Source of the DNA: Atopobiaceae bacterium | Lineage (GTDB): Bacteria; Actinomycetota; Coriobacteriia; Coriobacteriales; Atopobiaceae | NCBI GenBank assembly: GCA_017510875.1 | Contig: JAFWLX010000277.1 | Span: 1-7,350, forward strand | Direction of reading: 5' to 3' | Length of the DNA stretch: 7,350 nt | Shown: in pieces, positions 1-4,553 of the stretch | Layout of the letters: each line of letters starts with the position of its first letter | Numbering within the stretch: the stretch's first letter is position 1 | Notes under the pieces: generated by a model | Seen by the model: the letters and a program-made list of their open reading frames with translations, nothing else | Told to the model about the DNA's origin: nothing | Databases searched by the model: none | Translations under genes and position numbers: made by a program

Positions 1-15
1 ACGCTCTTCCGATCT
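1..15. other. Residual Illumina adapter (not genomic)
   Basis: The first 15 bases, ACGCTCTTCCGATCT, are exactly the 3' end of the standard Illumina TruSeq read-1 adapter, including the terminal T used for A/T ligation. Genomic sequence starts at base 16. This identifies the left edge as an untrimmed contig end, and it affects the reading of the transporter gene that runs into it. Confidence 0.95.
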
Positions 16-458
16 CACAGCAGATACAAACCCACCACTCCGAGTAGTACGACAAACCAGACAGTCCATGGATAGCGTTTGCCAAAAAGCACAAAGCTCA
101 TAACCGGAACAATCAGTATGTACAGGGCTGTTATAAAGCCGGCCTTACCTGCAGTTGTATAAACGATCCCCATCTGTTGAAAGATAGTTGCAAAAGCAAG
201 AAAGGTTCCGCAGCACACTCCTCCGACAAGCGTGCTTTTGGCATATGCTCTCTTCTCTTCAGCATCCGCAAACGTCACTCTCTTGCCATTGAAGAGCGAC
301 ACCGCCCCCACAAACAGTGCAGATAGTGTCATGCGGGACGCACTGAACGTGTTTGGTTCTATGAGGTCCATCCCAACACGCTGAAACGCAAATGCCGTCC
401 CCCATATGACTGCCACAAGGGTCAGCAAGAGGCTTCCCAAAAGCTGCTTCTTTTCCAA
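16..458 (-). CDS. EamA/DMT-family transporter, N-terminal half (cut by contig end)
   Basis: Probable inner-membrane drug/metabolite exporter of the EamA (10-TMS DMT) family; the substrate cannot be told. The 147 visible residues hold about five hydrophobic segments (roughly residues 8-28, 40-58, 75-97, 104-124, 130-147). The family hallmark near the N-terminus, LVAVIWGTAFAFQRVG, sits in the first helix. Full-length members are about 300 aa with two EamA repeats, so this is one repeat. The start is TTG at 456-458. An in-frame TAA lies five codons upstream (471-473), and GGCAGG in the right place serves as ribosome binding site. The apparent TGA stop (15-17) uses the last adapter base at 15 and is not biological; the gene continues beyond the contig. 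It is divergent from the deformylase gene, sharing an upstream region of about 240 bases. Confidence 0.85.
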
Positions 459-496
459 AACGCACCTGCCTTACAGTGTTTGAGCTGGTGTTCCGG

Positions 497-509
497 TAGG
501 TGCCACCTA
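497..509. promoter_or_regulatory. 13-bp palindrome upstream of the transporter gene (possible operator)
   Basis: TAGGTG-C-CACCTA is a perfect 6-bp inverted repeat about one centre base, 39 bases upstream of the TTG start of the transporter. The position suits a repressor operator for that gene, but no regulator gene is next to it and no convincing -35/-10 pair could be placed. The rest of the 459-702 divergent region shows no recognisable gene or RNA. It is a weak call, resting on symmetry and position only. Confidence 0.25.
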
Positions 510-702
510 GCATGCCCAAAGACCTGATGCCCAATCATCTGCACGTAATCTGGTTGCCCATTATAGTGCGGCCAGACGTATATGTGCCATCGCCACCCGC
601 ACATGCCCTTAAGGACAATCTGGGCGTTCCACCCATTGCAACTGCTACCATGGATAGCGATTCAAACCACATTGCGTCCCGCATGCCAAATTGAGGTGCA
701 GC

Positions 703-1116
703 ATGATTCGTCCCGTTGTGACCAAGCGTTTCTTTCTGCGGCAGCCAAGCACCGAGGCAACGCAGGCCGACTTGGACATTGCCCAAGACCTCGCCGATAC
801 CCTAGAGGCGCACCGCAATGGCTGCGTGGGAATGGCCGCCAACATGATTGGCCAGCGCAAGCGCATCATTGCCGTCATCGACGAGCAAGGTAGCGTTCTA
901 GTGATGCTCAACCCCAAGCTTGAGGAAGCGACCGGTCCATATGAGACCGAGGAAGGCTGCCTGTCGCTCGAGGGTCTGCGCACAACACAGCGCTATGCAC
1001 GTGTCACCGTATCGTGGCAGGACAGGCAGTTTGAGTCCCACAAAGGGTGCTTTTCTGGACGCGTGGCTCAGGCGATTCAGCACGAGCTAGATCACTGCGA
1101 CGGCATCCTCATCTAA
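703..1116 (+). CDS. def: Peptide deformylase, short type with Gln-to-Met change in motif 1
   Basis: Peptide deformylases remove the formyl group from the N-terminal Met of new proteins in the cytoplasm, using a metal bound by one Cys and two His. Motif 2, EGCLS (residues 84-88, metal ligand Cys86), and motif 3, HELDH (127-131, ligands His127 and His131, catalytic Glu128), are intact. Motif 1, normally GxGxAAxQ, reads VGMAANM at 42-48, so the conserved Gln is Met48. The length, 137 aa, is that of the short clade found in Firmicutes and related gut bacteria, which as I recall often carries this same substitution. ATG at 703 is chosen over an in-frame TTG at 691 because GAGGTG (693-698) lies just before it. 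The protein may be a secondary deformylase, or one with altered activity or substrate. Confidence 0.85.
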   Translation: MIRPVVTKRFFLRQPSTEATQADLDIAQDLADTLEAHRNGCVGMAANMIGQRKRIIAVIDEQGSVLVMLNPKLEEATGPYETEEGCLSLEGLRTTQRYARVTVSWQDRQFESHKGCFSGRVAQAIQHELDHCDGILI

Positions 1117-1213
1117 CGTCTGGTTGCCAATGACTCCCCTGATCTAGCGCTTATCGTGCCCGCACGAGAAGGCCGGCGCGGCCACGGGCTTGAGCGGCAC
1201 GCCACGCAAACGA

Positions 1214-1242
1214 TTGGGCGCAAATGGCATGAGTGGTATGCT
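1214..1242 (+). promoter_or_regulatory. Putative promoter for the phosphatase-alkD operon
   Basis: TTGGGC (1214-1219) and TATGCT (1237-1242) are separated by exactly 17 bases, and the -10 box is preceded by TGG, an extended -10 (TGn) element. Transcription would begin near 1249, giving a leader of about 45 bases before the phosphatase ATG. The -35 matches the consensus at only three positions, so the support is modest. The 177-base gap between deformylase and phosphatase holds no gene; it also contains a short GC hairpin at 1171-1183 without a T-run. Confidence 0.35.
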
Positions 1243-1293
1243 GGGTTAACAAGCATCAGACCGCATGCGAAAGCCTAGAAAAAGCGAGGTTAT

Positions 1294-1746
1294 ATGGTGC
1301 GCATTCTTATGGTCTGCCTAGGCAACATTTGCCGCTCTCCCATGGCGGAATACGTCATGCGACACCTGGTGCGTCAAGCCGGTCTCGAGCGAGAGATTGC
1401 CGTGGATTCCGCGGCAACGAGCCGCTACCAAATTGGCGACCTCCCCCACCGCGGAACGCAGAGAGTCCTCGCAGAGCATGGCATCCCCTGCGGCAGGCAT
1501 CGCGCACGACAGATTGTCCCCAGCGACTACCAGCGCTACGACCTAATCATTGGTATGGATGACGAGAACTGCGAGGATATCCTCTACCTGCTGCGAGGAG
1601 ACCCGCAGCACAAGGTGCGTTCGTTGCTCGACTGGACAGACCATCCGCGTGACATCGCCGACCCTTGGTATACCGGAGACTTTGAGACGACCTATGCTGA
1701 CGTGCTAGAAGGCTGCAAGGCCCTACTCATGCACCTCACTCGGTAA
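1294..1746 (+). CDS. Low-molecular-weight protein tyrosine phosphatase
   Basis: Cytoplasmic LMW-PTP, which dephosphorylates phosphotyrosine (in bacteria often on tyrosine kinases that control polysaccharide synthesis, sometimes phospho-arginine). The signature P-loop CX5R lies at residues 8-14 (VCLGNICRSP, nucleophile Cys8, Arg14). The general-acid loop is at 123-124 (Asp123-Pro124 followed by WYTGDF), the canonical DP motif. A Ser15 after Arg14 completes the active site. At 150 aa it has the normal family length. The ATG is preceded by GCGAGG (1284-1289) at good spacing. It is probably the first gene of an operon with the next two genes; the gap to the following start is 31 bases. No tyrosine kinase is visible, though a sugar-transferase remnant lies 1.2 kb downstream. 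Its substrate is not known. Confidence 0.93.
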   Translation: MVRILMVCLGNICRSPMAEYVMRHLVRQAGLEREIAVDSAATSRYQIGDLPHRGTQRVLAEHGIPCGRHRARQIVPSDYQRYDLIIGMDDENCEDILYLLRGDPQHKVRSLLDWTDHPRDIADPWYTGDFETTYADVLEGCKALLMHLTR

Positions 1747-1777
1747 TGCGACTCCTGCCATGCGAAGGGTGGGACCC

Positions 1778-2005
1778 ATGAAGCGCCAAAAGCCCAAGAA
1801 GCGAATGACCCTCTCCGAACACCTCGCGCTGCGAGCTCAGGCCGCCGAGGAGTCCAAGGCGCGTGAGGAAGCGCGTCTAAACAGCATCCACTCCCTTAGG
1901 GAGCTGGATGCCCAGGTGACCTGCACTTGCCCGGCTTGCGTCAAAGCGCGTCAGATGAGGAGCAAATCCTCGGAAGTGCCTCACGTGAAAGAAGGAGAAA
2001 GATGA
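1778..2005 (+). CDS. Small basic hypothetical protein with a CxCxxC motif
   Basis: I do not recognise a family. The 75-residue product has a very basic N-terminus (KRQKPKKR), then a Glu/Ala/Arg-rich stretch of about 30 residues likely to form a charged helix (about 12-43), then CTCPAC (Cys49, Cys51, Cys54) and a polar tail. Three closely spaced cysteines could bind a metal or be redox active, but this is inference. ATG at 1778 is preferred to an in-frame ATG at 1760 because GGGTGGGA lies just upstream of the later one. Its stop overlaps the AlkD-like start (ATGA at 2002-2005), and the AlkD ribosome binding site lies inside this gene, so the two are probably translationally coupled. The tight coupling is the main reason to believe it is real. 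Confidence 0.6.
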   Translation: MKRQKPKKRMTLSEHLALRAQAAEESKAREEARLNSIHSLRELDAQVTCTCPACVKARQMRSKSSEVPHVKEGER

Positions 2006-2700
2006 TCATCGATGAGATCAGGGAAGAGCTCTTTCGCCTGCAGGACACGGGATACCGGGACTTCCAGGGCAAGCTCACTCCCACGGTAGACCCAAAGACG
2101 TGCATTGGTGTCCGGACACCTGAGCTGAGGAAGATGGCCAAACAGGTTGTCAGGCGCGATGATGTCGCCGTGTTTCTGCGTGACCTCCCCCACCGCTACT
2201 TTGACGAGAACCAGCTACATGCCTTCATCGTCTCGGAGATGAGGGACTTCGCGGCATGTCTGGACGAGCTGGAGCGCTTTCTCCCCTACGTCGACAACTG
2301 GGCGACCTGCGACCAGATGTCCCCCAAGGTGTTCACGAAGCATCGCAAAGAGTTGCTTGAACCCATCCGACGCTGGATTGCAAGCGACCAAACCTACACG
2401 TTGCGCTTTGGCGTGGGCATGCTGATGGAGCACTACCTGGACGACGACTTTGACCCCGCCTATCCTAAGATGGTCGCTGAGGTTCAGTCGGAGGAGTACT
2501 ACGTCCGGATGATGGTTGCATGGTACTTCGCAACGGCGCTGGCAAAGCGCTTGGAAGACGCGCTCCCCTACCTGAAGGAACGCCGCCTGGAACCATGGAC
2601 ACACAACAAGGCCATCCAGAAAGCGGTCGAGAGCAGACGCATAAGCCCTGAACAGAAGGACTACCTGCGCAAGCTCAAGGTAAAGGGCAACACGCAATAA
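2002..2700 (+). CDS. AlkD-like DNA alkylation repair protein
   Basis: Member of the DNA alkylation repair (AlkD/AlkC, HEAT-like repeat) family, monofunctional DNA glycosylases that release positively charged alkylated bases such as N3- and N7-alkylpurines. The all-helical 232-residue sequence has the usual length. The family active-site trio is visible by pattern: Trp100 and Asp104 in DNWATCD (equivalent to AlkD Trp109/Asp113) and Arg135 in LRFGVGML (equivalent to Arg148). Trp174 in MMVAWYFATAL matches a further conserved position. The start is ATG at 2002 with GAAGGAG (1991-1997) at ideal spacing; the open frame extends further upstream, but that part overlaps the small gene and lacks a ribosome site. 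It is the last gene of the phosphatase operon. The residue equivalence is by pattern, not by alignment. Confidence 0.9.
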   Translation: MIIDEIREELFRLQDTGYRDFQGKLTPTVDPKTCIGVRTPELRKMAKQVVRRDDVAVFLRDLPHRYFDENQLHAFIVSEMRDFAACLDELERFLPYVDNWATCDQMSPKVFTKHRKELLEPIRRWIASDQTYTLRFGVGMLMEHYLDDDFDPAYPKMVAEVQSEEYYVRMMVAWYFATALAKRLEDALPYLKERRLEPWTHNKAIQKAVESRRISPEQKDYLRKLKVKGNTQ

Positions 2701-2736
2701 CGAGGAGGCCAAAAGCACGGCTTCAAGGAAAAGCCC

Positions 2737-2814
2737 TTGTGTGAGCGATTCCCTCCTCGCACCCTCTTGTGGGACACATTCGTCCCACAACATAAGGGTA
2801 GGTTAGGACTGCAA
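2737..2814. repeat. 78-bp direct repeat, copy 1, with hairpin
   Basis: This 78-base segment recurs at 2832-2909, an offset of exactly 95 bases, with 7 mismatches and no indel. Its centre is a hairpin: TTGTGGGAC (2767-2775), loop ACATTC, GTCCCACAA (2782-2790). No T-run follows on either strand, so it is not a standard intrinsic terminator. In addition CGAGGAGG right after the alkD stop (2701-2708) is complementary to CCTCCTCG inside this copy (2752-2759), so the alkD transcript end could fold into a larger structure. Confidence 0.85.
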
Positions 2815-2831
2815 GGCTTCTACCTGTGCAT

Positions 2832-2909
2832 TTGTGTGATCGATTCCCTCCTCGCACCGTCTTGTGGGACACATTCGTCCCACAAGACAAAGGAAGGTTA
2901 GAACTGCAA
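2832..2909. repeat. 78-bp direct repeat, copy 2, with extended hairpin
   Basis: Second copy of the 78-base unit. Here the hairpin is a perfect 12-bp stem, GTCTTGTGGGAC (2859-2870) and GTCCCACAAGAC (2877-2888), around the same ACATTC loop. The stem is longer than in copy 1 because two of the seven differences (2859 and 2886 in this copy) create pairs. The right end (2909) coincides to within two bases with the end of similarity of the sugar-transferase remnant on the minus strand. Confidence 0.85.
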
Positions 2910-3051
2910 CGGACCCCACGTTATCGATGTACGACAAATCGTAGCGCACAATCTTGTCCACACTGTCGAAAGACACAATGCCCTGCTTTCTGCCTGGCAT
3001 ATGGGCCGCCATGAGGGGCCGCCCATCAAACCTAGCATGCGGAGCGCCCAT
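2908..3051 (-). pseudogene. Remnant resembling C-terminal end of a polyprenyl-phosphate sugar transferase
   Basis: Read on the minus strand from about 3000 to 2908, the translation contains GRKQG followed by SFDSVDKIVRYDLSYIDN. That resembles the C-terminal region of bacterial sugar transferases (WcaJ/RfbP/PssY type, which start exopolysaccharide repeat units at the membrane), where a G-R-N/K segment is followed by a Ser/Phe-x(3)-V-x-x-D-L-x-Y-I-x-N pattern. The resemblance stops at about 2908, where the 78-bp repeat begins. The open frame reads on through the repeats as unrelated sequence to about 2805. No ribosome site, N-terminus or catalytic part is present, so it is a broken leftover. 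The match is from memory of the family pattern and could be chance. Confidence 0.45.
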
Positions 3052-3066
3052 ACATCTACAGCGTGG

Positions 3067-3078
3067 TAGCAGCTGCTA
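3067..3078. promoter_or_regulatory. 12-bp perfect palindrome upstream of the acetyltransferase gene
   Basis: TAGCAGCTGCTA is a perfect palindrome 53 bases before the acetyltransferase start. It could be an operator for that gene. No promoter boxes could be placed around it with conviction, and a 12-bp palindrome can occur by chance. Confidence 0.2.
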
Positions 3079-3130
3079 GACTGAAGGTGACGACCACCGG
3101 GCAGCCACTCCCGAGGAGGATGACACTGCC

Positions 3131-3646
3131 ATGTCAGATGCCACAAACTACAATACGAGACGCGCAACCCAAGCAGACGTCCCTGTCATCCTCGACATAT
3201 ATGCGGGTGCTCGCGCATTCATGCGTAGGACGGGTAATCCCACCCAATGGCCCGATGGCTATCCTAGTATAGATGACGTCCTCAACGACATCGAAGAGGG
3301 CAAACTGTACGTCTGTGTCACCGGCGAGAAGGTCTTCGCCGTGTTCTTTCTCGCGGACGGTCCCGACCCAACCTACGCGCATATAGACGGAAGATGGCTT
3401 AACGATGAACCGTACTCAGTCATTCACCGCATAGCCGCTCGAGTGGGTACGGGTGCGGGACGTTACTGCATCCAGCGCGTCTGCGATAGCGTGCAAAACC
3501 TTCGTATTGACACCCACGAGGACAACCTGCCTATGCGCCATGTGCTCAGGAGCCTGGGCTTTGTGGAGTGCGGCACAATCATCTGTAACGACGGCACGCC
3601 TCGCATTGCCTACCAACACACGTTAGCGAAGGGGTCTGCATCATAA
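3131..3646 (+). CDS. GNAT-family N-acetyltransferase
   Basis: Gcn5-related acetyltransferase, using acetyl-CoA to acetylate an unknown amine substrate. The 171 residues start with a typical first strand (YNTRRATQADVPVILDIYAGAR, residues 7-28, seen as R-x-A-x-x-x-D). The CoA-loop region IHRIAARVGTGAGRYCIQ covers 98-115 and carries GxGxG, where the usual leading Arg/Gln of motif A is Ala103. Motif B is LRIDTHEDNLPMRHVL (124-139), followed by SLGFVECGTI, the usual C-terminal signature of the subgroup with IDTH-x-x-N-x-x-M. ATG at 3131 is preceded by GAGGAGG (3113-3119), 11 bases away, a little far but strong. It stands apart from alkD, behind the repeat region. Its TAA overlaps an ATG of a 13-codon frame that leads into the broken GrpB gene, suggesting the two genes were once cotranscribed. 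Confidence 0.88.
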   Translation: MSDATNYNTRRATQADVPVILDIYAGARAFMRRTGNPTQWPDGYPSIDDVLNDIEEGKLYVCVTGEKVFAVFFLADGPDPTYAHIDGRWLNDEPYSVIHRIAARVGTGAGRYCIQRVCDSVQNLRIDTHEDNLPMRHVLRSLGFVECGTIICNDGTPRIAYQHTLAKGSAS

Positions 3647-3683
3647 TGGAAATCAGTCACGCAGAGGCAGCCATCGGAGGGCA

Positions 3684-3872
3684 ATGATCGCTAGACACGT
3701 CATCGTCCTGCCTTATGACGAGCAATGGGAGAAGGACTTCCAAGCCATACGAGATGAGATAGAGGCAGCCCTCAGCGATATCGCCCTCCAGTACGGCAGT
3801 TGGCCCGTCCGTCGTTCTGACGCTACTTTTGGTATCCCAGGCGTACGGTCGTATGCCCGTCCGTCGTTCTGA
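3684..3872 (+). pseudogene. GrpB-family (UPF0157) protein, N-terminal fragment
   Basis: The first 36 residues match the start of GrpB/UPF0157 proteins: HVIVLPYDEQWEKDF, then an amphipathic helix ending in ALSDIALQ. In this nucleotidyltransferase-fold family the next segment should hold the conserved EHxGSTxVPGLxAKPxID-type motif, and normal length is about 170-180 aa. Instead the frame enters the palindromic array at about 3791, reads through two repeat units, and stops at 3870-3872 after 62 codons. No later GrpB motif is seen downstream of the array, so the rest appears deleted rather than only interrupted. The start is ATG 3684 with GGAGG (3676-3680). It probably once formed an operon with the acetyltransferase gene; GNAT plus GrpB is a plausible pairing. 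Confidence 0.7.
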
Positions 3873-3918
3873 CGCTACTTTGCCCCAAAACGAGGAAAGT
3901 AGCGTCGATTCGACGGAC
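3859..3918. repeat. Hairpin 1 of the palindromic array
   Basis: The left arm 3859-3881 begins GTCCGTCG and ends GACGCTACTTT. The right arm 3896-3918 begins AAAGTAGCGTC and ends CGACGGAC. These give an 8-bp outer stem and an 11-bp inner stem separated by a mismatched 4-base block (TTCT against GATT), with a loop of about 14 bases. It could fold in either DNA strand or in RNA. Confidence 0.8.
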
Positions 3919-3976
3919 TGGCAATTGCAGTCAGACGGCCGATCCGTCGTTTTGACGATGCTTTGCGTCAGTTCTA

Positions 3977-4070
3977 CGTACGGCTGGCTGCTAGTCCGCC
4001 AGATTGACGCTACTTTGCCCAAATACGGGGAAAGTAGCGTCAATCTGGCGGACTGGCTATCTGCCGTACG
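3977..4070. repeat. Hairpin 2 of the palindromic array (27-bp near-perfect stem in 44-nt arms)
   Basis: The core arms 3994-4020 and 4027-4053 are complementary over 27 bases with one mismatch, around the 6-base loop AAATAC. The arms extend outward, imperfectly, to 3977-4020 and 4027-4070, ending in CGTACGGC and GCCGTACG. This is the strongest secondary structure in the window, far longer than a terminator stem, and no T-run follows. Confidence 0.9.
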
Positions 4071-4163
4071 CCTGCGATACCAAGAGCGGCGTCGATCTGG
4101 CGGACGGGCAGTCTGCCGTACGCCTGCGATACCAAGAGCAGCGTCAGAATGGCGGACCGGCCG

Positions 4164-4512
4164 GGCGCCGGTGCGGCAGCGCCACCCCTGCGCCACAGAC
4201 ACGCATCTCGTCCATCCACAAGTCGCGCGGGACAGCCATCAGAGGCGACCCACGCTGGCCTGGCCATGGCAACCCGGAAGCTTTCAGGCTCGAGTCAGCA
4301 TGGTCTAGCTGCGCAAACTCTGTAAAACTGACTCGCTCAACGCTGCGATGCACGGCCACAGCCAGAGGGTCGCGTATACCAACTACCTCATGCCAGACTA
4401 CACAGAAGCCGCACAGAGGGCAGGCCAGCTTATTGCAGTGCAGGGCGGCAACGCCGATACCAGCAGAAAAGCGGCCAATGAGTAGCTTAGCGACGCTTTG
4501 CAACTATGCAAT
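4164..4512. other. About 350 bases without a convincing gene
   Basis: Between the palindromic array and the terminator I see no gene with both a ribosome site and a recognisable product. There is a 45-codon plus-strand frame at 4348-4485, listed separately. An open minus-strand frame, 4144-4503, starts with TTG right after the terminator, lacks a ribosome site and runs into the array; I do not regard it as real. The stretch probably consists of degraded sequence left by past insertions and deletions next to the tRNA integration site. Confidence 0.5.
4348..4485 (+). pseudogene. 45-codon frame, possibly a decayed tyrosine-recombinase tail
   Basis: The translation opens with MHGHSQRVAYTNYLMPDYTE and ends RKAANE. 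The order GHS, then T-x-Y, then LMPDYTEAA loosely resembles the C-terminus of phage-type integrases (usually GHSS-x-x-T-x-x-Y-x-H-x-x-P), with the catalytic Tyr region preserved only vaguely. There is no ribosome site, and an in-frame TAG lies 14 codons upstream (4306-4308). An integrase relic would make sense close to a tRNA att site, but the similarity is weak and chance is a fair alternative. Confidence 0.2.
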
Positions 4513-4544
4513 AAAAACAGGTCAGGGGCTAAGCTCCTGACCTG
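4513..4544 (-). terminator. Intrinsic terminator of the original tRNA-Glu transcript
   Basis: On the minus strand, CAGGTCAGG and CCTGACCTG form a 9-bp perfect stem (4518-4526 with 4536-4544) around a 9-base loop, followed at once by TTTTT then ATT (4513-4517 and beyond). It lies 9 bases beyond the CCA end of the tRNA-Glu fragment, as expected for the terminator of that tRNA gene. On the plus strand the stem is followed by CACTTTTG, so it may work weakly both ways. Confidence 0.85.
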
Positions 4545-4553
4545 CACTTTTGT

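Larger units (their letters stand above)
3791..4163. repeat. Array of 52-nt palindromic repeat units, eight head copies in two orientations
   Basis: A 17-nt head with consensus GTCCGYCRNNNYGACGC occurs eight times. Forward copies are at 3807, 3859, 3942 and 3994; inverted copies at 3902-3918, 4037-4053, 4089-4105 and 4141-4157. Steps of exactly 52 bases separate 3807/3859, 3942/3994, 4037/4089 and 4089/4141. The copy at 3942 is degenerate. Some heads are followed by a tail of about 18 nt, GGTATCCCAGGCGTACGG (3831-3848), found inverted at 4064-4081 and 4116-4133 with one change. Others are followed directly by their own inverted copy, making hairpins. There are no equal-sized unique spacers, so it is not CRISPR, and no open frame inside looks like a protein. 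It occupies the place where GrpB is lost. Confidence 0.88.

Noticed and set aside
500..694. 64-codon plus-strand frame between transporter and deformylase, and overlapping minus-strand frames
   Set aside because: No ribosome site or family motif. The frame ends just before the deformylase and is best read as non-coding divergent upstream region.
1171..1183. GGCCG-GCG-CGGCC hairpin after the deformylase as a terminator
   Set aside because: The stem is only five pairs with a three-base loop, and no T-run follows on either strand.
2215..2793. 192-codon minus-strand open frame
   Set aside because: It lies antisense over the AlkD-like gene and runs into repeat copy 1. It has no family motif and is explained as a shadow of a well-supported gene.
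3791..4163. CRISPR array
   Set aside because: Copies occur in both orientations, spacing is filled by related sequence rather than unique spacers, and no cas gene is nearby.
3657..4202. Long frames on both strands through the palindromic array (such as 3657-4202 minus, 3829-4308 and 4004-4540 plus)
   Set aside because: The translations only repeat the 52-nt unit (VRRSDAT- or VRQIDAT-like segments). Open frames arise because the unit lacks stops, not because of a protein.
4144..4503. 119-codon minus-strand frame
   Set aside because: It has a TTG start directly after a terminator, no ribosome site, no recognisable motif, and its end enters the repeat array.
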